A DNA stretch of 64,000 nucleotides from Flavobacterium sp. GTDB taxonomy: Bacteria > Bacteroidota > Bacteroidia > Flavobacteriales > Flavobacteriaceae. This document shows positions 43,287 to 53,900 of this stretch, one piece after another (position 1 is the stretch's first letter; every line of letters starts with the position of its first letter). Where the stretch lies: NCBI GenBank assembly GCA_027484725.1, contig JAIXSK010000016.1, forward strand, positions 372,001 to 436,000, written 5' to 3'. Below the pieces are notes generated by a model. It searched no databases and was not told the DNA's origin. It saw nothing but the letters and a program-made list of their open reading frames with translations. A program made the position numbers and the translations under genes.

Positions 43287-44182
43287 GAGCATTAGTTATT
43301 TCAGGCGGAGGCAGTAAAGGTGCTTTTGCCGGAGGTGTGGCAGAATATCTCATCCATGAACAGAATTGTCAGTATGATTTATTGCTCGGAACTTCAACCG
43401 GAAGTTTGCTTATTCCTCATTTGGCGCTGGGAAGAGTAGATAAAATCAAAAAGATTTACACTGAGGTTTCTATGCACCACATTTTTGATATCAATCCGTT
43501 TGTAGTCAAACACAAAGATGGTATAGACAGCGTGAGTATTCATCATTTCAATGTATTGCTGCAGTTTTTTCGCGGCAAGCGAACCTTTGGTGAAAGTCAT
43601 AAGTTGCGCAAATATATTTCGGACAACTTTTCAAAAGACGAATTTGAATCGCTTAAAAAGTCTACGACGAATATTGTGGTCACGGTCACCAATTTGTCGC
43701 GCAATGAAGTTGAGTATAAATGTATTCGCGATTTTGAATACGAAGATTTCTGTGACTGGATTTGGATTTCGTGCAACTATATTCCGTTTATGAGTTTGGC
43801 ACATAAAAATGATTGTGATTATGGCGACGGCGGATTTTCAAGTTTGGTGCCCATTCGCGAGGCCATCAACCGCGGAGCCACCGAAATTGATGTAATTGTT
43901 TTGGAAACCGAAGTTTTAACCCAGCCCAGAAAAATGGGCAAGAACCCGTTTTCACTTATGGTTGATTTGTTTCAGACTTTGCTTGATCAAGTTGAAAAGC
44001 ACGATATTACCATTGGGAAACTGGCAGCCAAAAACAAAAATGCGCAACTCAATTTTTATTTCACTCCGGTACAACTAACCAATAATGCTCTTATTTTTAA
44101 CAAAGAAAAGATGAAGCTTTGGTGGCAACAAGGTTTTGAATATGCACAAAGCAAAAGTCAATCTTGGAACAATGAGATATAA
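43283..44182 (+). CDS. patatin-like phospholipase
   Basis: 299 residues with the complete patatin lipase signature: oxyanion-hole loop SGGGSKGAFAGG (7-18), nucleophile S38 in GTSTG, and catalytic D182 in DYGDGG. There is no signal peptide, so it is cytoplasmic or exported by another route. Family members hydrolyse phospholipids or other acyl esters. It lacks the POTRA and barrel domains of the longer surface patatins. It overlaps the aminopeptidase gene by ATGA, so the two are co-translated, although a functional link is not obvious. Confidence 0.92.
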   Translation: MRALVISGGGSKGAFAGGVAEYLIHEQNCQYDLLLGTSTGSLLIPHLALGRVDKIKKIYTEVSMHHIFDINPFVVKHKDGIDSVSIHHFNVLLQFFRGKRTFGESHKLRKYISDNFSKDEFESLKKSTTNIVVTVTNLSRNEVEYKCIRDFEYEDFCDWIWISCNYIPFMSLAHKNDCDYGDGGFSSLVPIREAINRGATEIDVIVLETEVLTQPRKMGKNPFSLMVDLFQTLLDQVEKHDITIGKLAAKNKNAQLNFYFTPVQLTNNALIFNKEKMKLWWQQGFEYAQSKSQSWNNEI

Positions 44183-44183
44183 A

Positions 44184-44219
44184 AAAAGCCCCCGCTACAA
44201 CTCACTTGCGAGGGCTTTT
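44184..44219. terminator. bidirectional Rho-independent terminator
   Basis: AAAAGCCCCCGC (44184-44195) and GCGAGGGCTTTT (44208-44219) pair with one mismatch. It separates the convergent patatin and fasciclin genes. Confidence 0.85.
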
Positions 44220-44241
44220 CCCAAAAACAAACTAACTAAAA

Positions 44242-45207
44242 TTAGAACGTAGGTAATAATACTTTACTGAGTACATGAATCACTCCATTAGAGCATTGTA
44301 CATCGGTGACTATGATGTTGCAATCGCGGTTGCTCACGTCTCTCAATCGGGTCGGTGTAGTTTTAACCGTTACACTTTGACCTGAGAAAGTTGGAATTAC
44401 TTGATCATTTGAAAGTGATGATGCAAGCGCATTGGTATTAGTAACCACATGGTATTTCAACGTTTTTTCGAGAACATTTGCCGGAATCGCTGCAAGTCCT
44501 GAGTACCCGGTTTCACCCAAGAAAGCAGTAAATGCATCGTTGGTCGGGGCAAAAACGGTAAAAGGCGAATTGGTTGTGCCCGATAAAACACCAATAAAAC
44601 CTGAACTTGGATTGAATTGTAGCGCATCAACTAAAGTGCTGAACTGAGGATTAGCCGCTGCATGAGTCACAATAGTGGGCAAACCAATAACCGCATCTAC
44701 AATATGAATTACACCGTTGGATGCATCTACATCGGCTGTAGTTACGCTTGATACTCCATTAATTCTAACGCCACTTGCAGTATTAATGTACATATTGAGT
44801 GTATTGGTCGTCGAGGCGCTGCCTTTGGCCAATGTTTTTACATAACCTGTGGATAGGGAAGAAGAGGTGTTTTCGCCATTGACTACATGATTCAATAGAA
44901 TTTCTTTCAAAGCAGCCACCGGCACTGCGTCGATATTTGCATAACCATTGGCGGTCAAGAAAGTATTAAAGGCCTCATTGGTCGGAGCAAAAACGGTAAA
45001 CGGCCCCGTGCCTTTAAGCGTTGTGGCTAAATTTGCTCTTTGTAATGCTCTGACCAAAGTGGTCAAATCTGAGTTTCTGCTGGCAATTCCTGTAATGGTA
45101 TTGTCAGGAGTGGTTGAGGATGAATCACTGTCACTGCTGCAAGAGGTGAGTGTTGCTAGAGCGCATCCAAACAAAATAACTAGGCTGTTTCTAAGAATTT
45201 TTTTCAT
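44242..45207 (-). CDS. fasciclin (FAS1) domain lipoprotein
   Basis: 321 residues from the ATG at 45207, giving a lipoprotein signal with lipobox LTSC (Cys23). A longer frame to 45252 adds a non-signal stretch and is unlikely. Two FAS1 domains (about 40-180 and 185-320) each carry the FTVFAPTNEAF-type H1 box and an NGVIHIVDAV or NGVIHVLSKV H2 box. The residues directly after the Cys (SSDSDSSS) resemble the Ser/Asp-rich lipoprotein export signal of Flavobacterium, so surface display is possible. FAS1 domains mediate adhesion. The partner is unknown. Confidence 0.9.
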   Translation of the reverse strand: MKKILRNSLVILFGCALATLTSCSSDSDSSSTTPDNTITGIASRNSDLTTLVRALQRANLATTLKGTGPFTVFAPTNEAFNTFLTANGYANIDAVPVAALKEILLNHVVNGENTSSSLSTGYVKTLAKGSASTTNTLNMYINTASGVRINGVSSVTTADVDASNGVIHIVDAVIGLPTIVTHAAANPQFSTLVDALQFNPSSGFIGVLSGTTNSPFTVFAPTNDAFTAFLGETGYSGLAAIPANVLEKTLKYHVVTNTNALASSLSNDQVIPTFSGQSVTVKTTPTRLRDVSNRDCNIIVTDVQCSNGVIHVLSKVLLPTF

Positions 45208-45252
45208 AATAAATTTGTTTAATTGTTTGGCTAAAGTATCAAACAAAAACAT

Positions 45253-45424
45253 TTAATTGTTTAAATATTTCTTAAAATTATTAAACAAAACAAAAAATTA
45301 TAATTTGTTCAATGATGTCTAAAAACTAGATTATCAACCAATAAGATAAATTCTATTCTTTTTCAATGAAATTAGTTGCTGATTTAAAAAAAACATTCAA
45401 CAAAACATAAAAGAAATATTCGTT
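45253..45424. other. AT-rich intergenic region between fasciclin and YwqK-type genes
   Basis: A very AT-rich gap with several A tracts (AAACAAAACAAAAAATTATA). No RNA gene or coding frame is seen. It holds the divergent upstream regions. On the minus strand TACTTTAG, one base off TAnnTTTG, precedes the fasciclin gene. Confidence 0.4.
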
Positions 45425-45432
45425 TACTTTTG
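45425..45432 (+). promoter_or_regulatory. -7 box of the YwqK-type gene (TACTTTTG)
   Basis: Consensus match 30 nt before the ATG at 45463. Confidence 0.5.
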
Positions 45433-45462
45433 TCGTTTGTATTTTCGATTAAAATTTCAGAT

Positions 45463-46221
45463 ATGTTTCACTTAAAATTTTACAGAATTTCACTTTTGAG
45501 TTTTGCGATCTTATGGGTTGCTCAGACTTTTGCTCAGGCTAATTTGAACCAATTAGATGATAAAGGGCAAAGACACGGATTCTGGCGCGGATTATATCCT
45601 GAGAGTAAACGCGTTCGTTATGAAGGAAACTTTGACCACGGAAAAGAAACAGGAATGTTTAAGTTTTTTGAAGACACGCCAGAGCATGTGGTTGTGGCTA
45701 CAAGAGCCTTTGCCGAAGATGGTTCAGCCTATACAATTTTCTACGATCAGAAAAACAATAAAATCAGCGAAGGCAAAGAAGTTAATCGCAAATATGAAGG
45801 TGTGTGGAAGTACTATCAAAAGGCCTCTGCAGAAATATTTACTTTAGAGTATTACAAAGCCGGAAAGTTAGAAGGTAAGCGAACTGTATATTACATTGGC
45901 GGAAAACCCGCAGAAGAAACCACCTATAAAAACGGCATCAAAGAAGGTCCGTACCGAAAGTATACTGAGAGCGGAATTGTACTCGAAGAAACCAACTACA
46001 AAAACGGCGAATACGATGGCTATGCTGTTTTTAGGGATGCGCTTGGCAAAATAGCTTCAGAAGGCAATTACAACAAAGGGCGCAAACGCGGTATCTGGAA
46101 GTTTTATAAAGACGGTAAGCTGGAGCGCGAAGAAAACATGAGCAAATCCAAAACCAACAAATTGGCTGAATTGCGCGCCAAAAAAGCAGCACAAGCAAAA
46201 CAGACTTCCGGCCCAAAATAA
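45463..46221 (+). CDS. exported MORN-like/YwqK-type repeat protein
   Basis: 252 residues from the ATG at 45463, giving a signal peptide that ends TFAQ. The mature part is about seven MORN-variant repeats of roughly 22-24 residues (HGFWRGLYPESKRVRYEGNF, KYEGVWKYY, KNGIKEGPYRKY, KNGEYDGYAVF, RKRGIWKFYKDGK), the pattern annotated as YwqK-family antitoxin. A Lys/Ala-rich tail closes it. Despite the family name, the signal peptide and the absence of a toxin gene next door argue against a toxin-antitoxin role. It lies 64 bp before mnmA, which has its own -7 box. Confidence 0.82.
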   Translation: MFHLKFYRISLLSFAILWVAQTFAQANLNQLDDKGQRHGFWRGLYPESKRVRYEGNFDHGKETGMFKFFEDTPEHVVVATRAFAEDGSAYTIFYDQKNNKISEGKEVNRKYEGVWKYYQKASAEIFTLEYYKAGKLEGKRTVYYIGGKPAEETTYKNGIKEGPYRKYTESGIVLEETNYKNGEYDGYAVFRDALGKIASEGNYNKGRKRGIWKFYKDGKLEREENMSKSKTNKLAELRAKKAAQAKQTSGPK

Positions 46222-46258
46222 GCTTTGTTAACAAAGATTTAGATGCCGAAATTATTCT

Positions 46259-46266
46259 TATTTTTG
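46259..46266 (+). promoter_or_regulatory. -7 box of mnmA (TATTTTTG)
   Basis: Consensus match 19 nt before the ATG at 46286. Confidence 0.5.
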
Positions 46267-46285
46267 CGCGGTAATTATCAAGTGT

Positions 46286-47473
46286 ATGAAAAGAGTAGTG
46301 GTGGGCCTTTCGGGCGGCGTAGATTCAAGTGTTGCGGCTTATTTGCTGCAGCAGCAAGGCTATGACGTTATTGGGCTTTTCATGAAGAATTGGCACGATG
46401 ATTCAGTAACAATCTCTAACGAATGTCCGTGGTTGGAAGACAGCAATGATGCTTTGCTCGTGGCTCAGAAACTAGGCATTCCTTTTCAAACCGTTGATTT
46501 AAGCGAACAATACAAAGAACGCATCGTTGACTATATGTTCAACGAATATGAAAACGGTCGCACGCCCAATCCGGATGTTTTGTGCAACCGTGAAATAAAG
46601 TTTGATGTATTCATGAAAATTGCCTTGAGCCTTGGAGCAGATTATGTGGCTACCGGTCATTACTGTCGCAAAGGAAGCATTGAAAAAAACGGTCAAACCA
46701 TTTATCAATTATTAGCCGGGGTTGACGGCAACAAAGATCAATCTTATTTCTTGTGTCAACTCTCGCAAGAGCAACTTTCAAAAGCTCTATTTCCGATAGG
46801 TGAATTAACCAAACCTGAGGTACGTGCCATTGCTGCTGAAATGGATTTGGTAACCGCAGACAAAAAAGATTCACAAGGATTGTGTTTTATTGGCAAGGTT
46901 CGATTGCCCGAATTTTTACAGCAAAAACTGCAACCCAAAGACGGGCTCATTTATGAAGTCAACGCGCAAGAATCTATCTATCACAGAGCACAACCTGAGG
47001 CTCATTCTGTACAAGAAATGTTGGCTATTCAAGCAACGCCCATTGCTTACACCCCAGAGATGGGCAAAGTTGTGGGCAAACACCAAGGCGCGCATTATTT
47101 TACCAACGGTCAGCGTCGCGGACTCAACGTGGGCGGAACCCCCGAAGCTTTGTTTGTCATTGCTACCGATGTGGTCAACAACACCATCTATACAGGTCAA
47201 GGGCAAAATCACCCGGGTTTGTATAGAAAAGCGCTCTATATCAAAGGCCATGAAGTACATTGGATACGCGAAGACTTAAGACTTGAAAACGGACAAACCA
47301 TAAAAGTAAAAGCCCGCATCCGATATCGTCAACCCTTGCAAGATGCTACGCTGCATCAGTTTGAAAACGGTATGTACGTAGCATTTGATGAGCCACAATC
47401 GGCCATTACACCAGGTCAGTTTGTGGCTTGGTATCAAGACGATGAATTGTTGGGTTCCGGGGTAATTTCGTAA
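46286..47473 (+). CDS. mnmA: tRNA-specific 2-thiouridylase MnmA
   Basis: 395 residues. It inserts sulfur at U34 of tRNA-Lys, -Glu and -Gln. The PP-loop SGGVDSS is at 9-15. The two catalytic cysteines are C100 ([10 protein letters not shown]) and C200 (SQGLCFIGK). GHYCRK and DQSYFLCQL are typical family motifs, and the C-terminal beta-barrel contains [13 protein letters not shown] and AITPGQ. The length is slightly above the family norm (about 360-390), with an insertion near 215-255 that is common in Bacteroidota. The tRNA-Glu(UUC) substrate is encoded in this window at 4132. Confidence 0.96.
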   Translation: MKRVVVGLSGGVDSSVAAYLLQQQGYDVIGLFMKNWHDDSVTISNECPWLEDSNDALLVAQKLGIPFQTVDLSEQYKERIVDYMFNEYENGRTPNPDVLCNREIKFDVFMKIALSLGADYVATGHYCRKGSIEKNGQTIYQLLAGVDGNKDQSYFLCQLSQEQLSKALFPIGELTKPEVRAIAAEMDLVTADKKDSQGLCFIGKVRLPEFLQQKLQPKDGLIYEVNAQESIYHRAQPEAHSVQEMLAIQATPIAYTPEMGKVVGKHQGAHYFTNGQRRGLNVGGTPEALFVIATDVVNNTIYTGQGQNHPGLYRKALYIKGHEVHWIREDLRLENGQTIKVKARIRYRQPLQDATLHQFENGMYVAFDEPQSAITPGQFVAWYQDDELLGSGVIS

Positions 47474-47499
47474 GTTTGAAAACTATTAACCGCTATACT

Positions 47500-49119
47500 A
47501 TGAAAAAGATTTATTTACTGACTATGCTTCTGCTGCATGTTGTATGCTGGTCGCAAGAAGACGCTTGGGTTTATTTTGCTGATAAACCGGAAGCAGCCAC
47601 TTTTTTTAATAACCCGCTGAGTGAACTCTCGCAACGTTCACTTGACAGAAGAACTGCTCAGAACATTCCATTAGATATCAAAGATGCGCCTATCAGTCAG
47701 AATTACATCAATCAAATTGCTGCTTCATCCGGAATTACCGTGATGGCGCAATCAAAATGGCTCAATTGCGTGCATGTTCGTGGCGAAGCTAATGATATTG
47801 CTGCGCTAACTGTTTTGCCGTTTGTGCATCATATTTTTTATGCCAACACTTCACTCAACAACCGCGCAGTGGCTCAGCCAAATCGACTAAGACCAGTCAA
47901 CAAAAAAATGGAAACCCTCACCACTTTTAATTATGGGAATTCATTCAATCAAATTCACATGCTCAATGGTGATTTATTGCATCAGCAAAATTATACCGGA
48001 GCCGGAAAAATCATTGCGGTTTTAGATGCCGGATTTCCGGGGGTAGATGTGGCTTCACCTTTTGACAGACTCAGAACCAACAACCAAATTTTGGGTGGAT
48101 ATGATTATGTTGATAAAAGCGACAATTTTTACACCAACGATAGTCACGGAACTTTGGTATTGTCAACGATGGGTGGTTATGTAGACGGAGAACTCGTGGG
48201 CACAGCACCAGACGCGAAATACTATTTATTTATTACAGAAGATGTCAACTCTGAAAACCCGGTAGAAGAGAGCAATTGGGTTGAAGCAGCAGAACAAGCC
48301 GATCGTGTGGGAGCAGATATCATCACCTCTTCATTGGGTTATTTTGCTTTTGACAACGAGGCTTACGGACACACTTATGAAGATATGACCGGGAATTCAG
48401 CCTTTGCTTCTCAAGGTGCCAACATCGCATTCACAAGAGGAATTGTAGTTGTTGCAAGTGCCGGAAACGAAGGAAACAATCCTGAGCCACACGTTGGTGT
48501 TCCGGCTGAGGCCAACAATGTTTTGGCTATTGGTGCGGTTCGCTCTAACCGCAGTCGGGCCAGTTTTAGTTCAATTGGGCCATCATTTGACGGTCGAATT
48601 AAACCCGATATAATGGCGCAAGGTCAAGCATCTGTTTTGTCAAATACCTCCGGAGATATTGTAACTGCAAACGGAACCTCATTTTCAGGTCCTATCACAG
48701 CAGGGATGATTGCGTCATTTTGGAGTGCAGTTCCGTCTCTGACCCAACAACAAGTGGTTACTTTTGTCAAAGAGGCTTCTGATAGATACAATAATCCTGA
48801 CAATCAATACGGTTACGGAATTCCTGATTTTAGTTTGGCATTGTCAAGAGCACAACAGTTTTTAGGTATTCAGCGGTCAGAACAACAAAACATAAAGGTA
48901 TTTCCTAATCCAACTTCTGAAGACATCAACATTACACTTCCTTCCGGCGTTGCTCAGGCCAAAATTAATATTTACAACAACATTGGTCAATTGATAAAAA
49001 CGCATGAAATCAAACAGACTATGTCAAAAATTTCTTTGTCATTGCTTGAGCCGGGGTTGTATTTATACAGTCTTGAAACTGCCGGTTTTGTGTCAACAGG
49101 AAAAATCGCTAAACAATAA
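47500..49119 (+). CDS. secreted subtilisin-like (S8) serine protease with T9SS type A sorting domain
   Basis: 539 residues from the ATG at 47500. The frame reaches a TTG at 47476, rejected because the later Met starts a clean signal peptide (MKKIYLLTMLLLHVVCWSQ). The catalytic triad is D176 (AVLDAGFPGVD), H216 (DSHGTLVLSTMGG) and S394 (NGTSFSGP), with the oxyanion Asn323 (SAGNEGN). The last 75 residues are a type A sorting domain (KVFPNPTSEDINITLP ... IYNNIGQLI ... GLYLYSLE). It should be exported by T9SS and act outside the cell. The stop codon shares one base with the next start (TAATG), indicating coupling. Confidence 0.93.
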   Translation: MKKIYLLTMLLLHVVCWSQEDAWVYFADKPEAATFFNNPLSELSQRSLDRRTAQNIPLDIKDAPISQNYINQIAASSGITVMAQSKWLNCVHVRGEANDIAALTVLPFVHHIFYANTSLNNRAVAQPNRLRPVNKKMETLTTFNYGNSFNQIHMLNGDLLHQQNYTGAGKIIAVLDAGFPGVDVASPFDRLRTNNQILGGYDYVDKSDNFYTNDSHGTLVLSTMGGYVDGELVGTAPDAKYYLFITEDVNSENPVEESNWVEAAEQADRVGADIITSSLGYFAFDNEAYGHTYEDMTGNSAFASQGANIAFTRGIVVVASAGNEGNNPEPHVGVPAEANNVLAIGAVRSNRSRASFSSIGPSFDGRIKPDIMAQGQASVLSNTSGDIVTANGTSFSGPITAGMIASFWSAVPSLTQQQVVTFVKEASDRYNNPDNQYGYGIPDFSLALSRAQQFLGIQRSEQQNIKVFPNPTSEDINITLPSGVAQAKINIYNNIGQLIKTHEIKQTMSKISLSLLEPGLYLYSLETAGFVSTGKIAKQ

Positions 49120-50063
49120 TGAACAAAATCACCGAACTTTTTAAAATTCAGTACCCGATTATTCAAGGTGGAATGATTTGGAATAGCGGTTATAAACTTG
49201 CTAGTGCAGTGAGCAATGCGGGCGGTTTAGGTTTGATTGGAGCGGGTTCGATGTATCCGGATGTTTTGCGAGCGCACATCCAAAAGTGTAAAAAAGCAAC
49301 CAACAAACCTTTTGGAGTCAATGTGCCCATGTTGTATCCGAACATTGAAGAGATCATCCAAATCATTATTGAAGAAAAAGTTCCGATTGTTTTTACTTCT
49401 GCCGGAAATCCGAAAACCTGGACAAATTTGCTCAAATCACATGGAATTACAGTAGTACATGTGGTGAGCAGTTCTAAATTTGCACTCAAAGCGCAAGAGG
49501 CCGGTGTTGATGCAGTAGTAGCTGAGGGTTTTGAAGCCGGCGGTCACAACGGTCGTGAAGAAACGACTACTTTTACTTTAATACCGATGGTCAAAAGAAA
49601 CATCTCAATTCCGCTTATTGCAGCCGGAGGAATTGCCACCGGTCGCGGCATGTTTGCAGCCATGGCTTTGGGAGCAGATGCGGTTCAGATGGGCAGTCGT
49701 TTTGCTGCCTCAGTAGAGTCATCGTCGCACGAAGATTTTAAGAAAACCATTATAAAAACCCAAGAAGGCGATACTTTGCTTACTTTGAAAGAATTAGCGC
49801 CGGTTCGTTTGATCAAGAATAAGTTTTTTGACGATTTACAAAATTTATATGCGCAATGCCCAACGGTAGAACAGCTAAAAGAATTACTGGGCAGAGCTCG
49901 GGCCAAGCGCGGCATGTTTGAAGGTGATTTGATTGAAGGAGAATTAGAAATCGGGCAAATTGCGGGTTTAATTGATGAGATTCTGCCGGTAAATGAAATC
50001 ATCAGCAAGGTGCTTTCTGAGTATAAAATGGTGCAAAAAGAAATGCAAACTAATTATTTTTAA
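49119..50063 (+). CDS. nitronate monooxygenase / FabK-like flavoprotein
   Basis: 314 residues of the FMN-binding TIM-barrel family that includes class I nitronate monooxygenases and FabK enoyl reductases. Landmarks are IIQGGMIWNSG near the start, SNAGGLGLIGAG (32-43), the catalytic His143 in AEGFEAGGHNGR, and the phosphate-binding AAGGIATGRG and GADAVQMGSRF. Which of the two reactions it performs cannot be decided from motifs alone. Its coupling to a secreted protease gene is unusual and may be only positional. Confidence 0.88.
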   Translation: MNKITELFKIQYPIIQGGMIWNSGYKLASAVSNAGGLGLIGAGSMYPDVLRAHIQKCKKATNKPFGVNVPMLYPNIEEIIQIIIEEKVPIVFTSAGNPKTWTNLLKSHGITVVHVVSSSKFALKAQEAGVDAVVAEGFEAGGHNGREETTTFTLIPMVKRNISIPLIAAGGIATGRGMFAAMALGADAVQMGSRFAASVESSSHEDFKKTIIKTQEGDTLLTLKELAPVRLIKNKFFDDLQNLYAQCPTVEQLKELLGRARAKRGMFEGDLIEGELEIGQIAGLIDEILPVNEIISKVLSEYKMVQKEMQTNYF

Positions 50064-50067
50064 GTTT

Positions 50068-50496
50068 ATGCGTACCCACAAGTTTTTTGTTTTATTGATT
50101 TGGATGATGATGTTTTCATCAATTGCTCAAGCTCAGGTTTACAAGTTTCTATCTACTGGTTTTAGCGTGATGGAACGCAATGAAAAAGGAGATTGGGGTA
50201 AATGGTCTGACTTGAAAGAAGCTTCAATTGTCATAACCTTAGACACAAACAAAAACAGAATTATTGTTTATTCACAAGAAGTTCAGCTGTATAACATTAT
50301 AAAATACCAACCAGAAGAAGAAAATGATACTGATATCATCAATTCATTTAGTTGTTCAGATGATGACGGACAGCCTTTTACCATTTCCATTATAATTCGG
50401 AAGAATCAAGGAAATCGAAAGCAACTCTACATCAATCAAAAAGATTTTATCGTCGTTTATAATATTGTCAATCACATCGACAAAAATCACCAATAA
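50068..50496 (+). CDS. small exported protein of unknown function
   Basis: 142 residues from the ATG at 50068, which provides a signal peptide (MRTHKFFVLLIWMMMFSSIAQAQ). Upstream in-frame Met codons lie inside the previous gene and are unlikely. The mature domain begins VYKFLSTGFSVMERN and contains short strands with charged residues (ITLDTNKNRIIVYSQEVQLY). This type is seen in flavobacterial exported proteins, but I assign no function. It starts 5 bp after the flavoprotein stop, so it is probably in the same transcript. A terminator follows. Confidence 0.75.
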   Translation: MRTHKFFVLLIWMMMFSSIAQAQVYKFLSTGFSVMERNEKGDWGKWSDLKEASIVITLDTNKNRIIVYSQEVQLYNIIKYQPEEENDTDIINSFSCSDDDGQPFTISIIIRKNQGNRKQLYINQKDFIVVYNIVNHIDKNHQ

Positions 50497-50509
50497 GCTT
50501 TAATATTTT

Positions 50510-50536
50510 GACCCATTTATCTTGGGTCTTTTTTTT
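50510..50536 (+). terminator. Rho-independent terminator
   Basis: GACCCA (50510-50515) pairs with TGGGTC (50523-50528), followed by eight Ts. It ends the protease/flavoprotein/exported-protein transcript. Confidence 0.85.
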
Positions 50537-50922
50537 AACTTTTTTTGTTGCATGAAGTCGTTTTTGAGACATAGTTATCAACAATGTCTTTGTGTTGAAA
50601 ACTTCATAAAGTTACCCTTAATTGACATTTTCCATGTTCTTTTTTGATGTTATTTAATATTATGTTTTTGATTTTTAATAATTTAAATTAGTTTTTTAGA
50701 TTTTGTTCTTTTTAACATTATGTTAATCATTTTGTTAATAACAATAAAAAATATTAAAAATTAACAATTTTAAATGCGCTAATATAGTGTTCGTATTCTG
50801 GCTTCATATATCCAGATTGCAAAGAACTAAAATCAGGCGTGTTTTTATCGGGTAAAAACTTATTTTATTCATAGCAGATATGCTTGATTTTGTTAGTGAA
50901 ATTTGGCCAATATCCTATGCTT
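50537..50922 (+). other. AT-rich leader region of the giant adhesin gene
   Basis: About 390 bp without a gene. Two hairpins lie near the gene: TCTGG (50797-50801) / CCAGA (50812-50816), and a perfect GTTTTTA (50841-50847) / TAAAAAC (50853-50859) with loop TCGGG. The second is not followed by a T run long enough to be an ordinary terminator. No exact TAnnTTTG box was found. TAATATAG near 50781 is a weak candidate. A long untranslated leader for the adhesin is inferred. Confidence 0.4.
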
Positions 50923-53900
50923 ATGAGAATTATTACTCGTGCTAAAAAAATACTAAAAATAAATCTTGTTCTGGCCTGCCTAGGTTTTGCGACTCTGATG
51001 TCTGCACAATGTCCTACGGTGGCTAATCTCAACCAAACTTTTTGCGATGTCGAATCACCAACGGTAGCTAGTTTGCTAGCTACAGATACCGGTGGTGGAA
51101 TTGCTTGGTTTGCTTCGGCAACCGCAACAACACCGCTGCCTCCTTTTACGGGTTTGGTCAACGGAGAAGATTATTTTGTAGATAATTCTGGCGGTGATTG
51201 CGGAAGCAGGACGCGTGTTGTAGTAACAATTTATTCTGCACCAACCGGTTTGAGCTTTCAAGGAGTTTGTGTTGGCGTGGCTACGAGTGCAACGCTTGCT
51301 AACTTGTCTGTTTCCGGCAACAACATTCAATGGTATGATCAACCCGTCGGAGGAACATCGCTCCCGCTAACCACCCAATTGGTTGATGGAACCATATACT
51401 ACGCCAGTCAAACCAATCCGAATACAGGTTGTGAAACTTCAAGGTTTTCAGTGTTTGTTAATGTTGGTATTGTGCCTGAACCCACCGGAAATCCTGCGCA
51501 AGTTTTTTGTAATACACCCGGAAACCCTCCGACTGTAGCTAATTTGCAGCCAAATGCGGGTAACATTCGCTGGTATGCAACCATATCATCAGCATCTCCA
51601 TTGACACCTACAACACCTTTGGTGAATGGTCAAAGTTATTTTGCTACCACTGTTGACCCGCCTTGTGAAAGCACGACTCGTTTTCAGACTGAGGTGACAA
51701 TTCTTGAGCTAAATGATGCTGGGGTTAGTGGTCAACGAAGCATCTGTATTTCTGATGTTCCGACCTATCCGAGTTTTAATTTATTTAGTGATTTGAGCGG
51801 TACACCAGATACCACCGGAACTTGGTCTGGTCCGCTGCCAACTTCTAATGGTAATCTGGGCACGGTGAACATCAATTCATTAACAGTAGCAGGTAGCCCG
51901 TATGTTTTTACTTATTCGGTTTCATCTGTTGCTTGTCCGACGGTAACTTCAACGGTGACTATTAATATTCTTCCATTGCCTACAGCATCGGTATCGGTTT
52001 CAAATCCGAATATTTGTTCTGGTTCTTCAACAACCATTAATTTTAGCGGTACACCCAATGCAATTGTTACATATACTATAGGTAGTGGTTCTAATCAAAA
52101 TATTATATTAGATGCAACCGGAGCAGCTACTCTAACAAACACGTATACCACCACCACAGTGGTTAATTTAATTAGTGTGGCATCACAAGGTCCGCCGATA
52201 TGTTCAACCAGTTTGTCGGGTGTATCAACTACCATTAATGTAATTGCGCTGCCAACCGTAACACTCAATAGCCCTCCGGTTTGTGCCGGACAAAGTGCTA
52301 CGGTAACAGCTACGCCGGGAACCGCCGGAACCTATTCTTATGCTTGGGTCGTTCCCTCAGGAGCAACCAATCCGGGCAATGTTGCCACATTTAACACAAC
52401 AGTTGCCGGGGTTTATGGTGTTCGAATTACAAATTTGACAACCACTTGTATTAGTGAGCTGGTTATAACTACAGTAGTGATTAATCCGTTGCCAACCGTT
52501 ACGGTGAATAGTTCATCTATTTGTCCGGGGCAAAATGCTACGGTAACAGCAACGCCGGGTACGGCCGGAACTTATTCGTATGTATGGACCGTTCCGGGAG
52601 GTGTAACCAATCCGGGTAATGTTTCAACTTTTACGACTACAACAGCCGGAAATTACAGTGTAGTTATCACAGATACGGTTACTAATTGTGTAAGTACAAG
52701 TGCATCGGGTACAGTAACGATTAATCCGAGGCCGATAGTATCAGTCAACAGTCCGTCAGTTTGTGTCGGTCAAAATGCTACGGTTACCGCTTCGCCAAAC
52801 CCAGCCGGAAATAATTACAGCTATGTGTGGACTGTTCCGTCCGGAGTAACCAATCCGGGTAATGTTGCTTCGTTTAGTACATCAGTGGCGGGCACTTACA
52901 GCGTAATTGTTACCAATACAACCACCACTTGTGTCAGCGATATTGCTACAGGAACAGTAATCATTAATCCGTTGCCAACGGTTACAGTTAATAATCCTTC
53001 GGTTTGTGCCGGACAAAGTGCAACAGTAACTGCTACTCCGGGCGCTCCAGGAAATTATTCTTATGCTTGGACTGTACCGGCCGGTTTTACCAATCCGGGC
53101 AACGTAGCTTCTTTTGCAACAACAGTAGCCGGAAATTACAGTGTAGTCATTACCAATACCACTACAAATTGTGCAAGCTTAAGCGTTACTGGGGTGGTAA
53201 CCATCAATCCGCTGCCCACTGTTACGGTCAATAGCCCAAATATTTGCCCGGGTGAATCAGCTACTATAACTGCTACACCAAACCCGGCAGGAACCTATTC
53301 ATATGTATGGACTGTTCCCACTGGTGCCACCAATCCGGGTAATGTGGCCAGTTTTAGTGCCACTGTTGCCGGAACCTATGTTGTCATCGCTACCAATACA
53401 ACCACCACTTGTCCGAGCAATCCGGGTAGTGGAACCTTAACAATCAATCCATTACCCACCGTTACGGTCAATAGTACTGCGGTTTGTGCAGGTCAGCCGG
53501 CTACGATTACCGCTACACCAAGCCCTGCCGGAACCTATTCATATGTTTGGACCGTACCTGCCGGCACAACAGATCCGGGTAATGTTGCCACATTTGCAAC
53601 AACCATCGCCGGTATTTATTCGGTAATTGCAACCAATACTACCACCAATTGTCAAAGCGCCAGTGCATCGGGTACGGTAATACTCAATCCTTTACCTACA
53701 GTAACCGTGAATAGCGATGAAATTTGCCAGGGTGAAACAGCAACTCTTACAGCAACACCGGGTTCAGCCGGAACTTACTCTTATGCATGGACGGTTCCTG
53801 CAGGAGCCACCAACCCCGGAAATGTAGCTTCGTTTGACGCCTCAGTAGCCGGAACTTATTCGGTTATTATTACTGATACAACTACTTCATGCTCAAGCTT

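Noticed and set aside
45463..46221. Toxin-antitoxin antitoxin (YwqK name)
   Set aside because: The protein has a signal peptide and MORN-like repeats, and no toxin gene is adjacent.
50570..50585. Replication origin with a DnaA box (TTATCAACA)
   Set aside because: Only one near-match in an AT-rich gap, with no dnaA or dnaN gene and no cluster of boxes.
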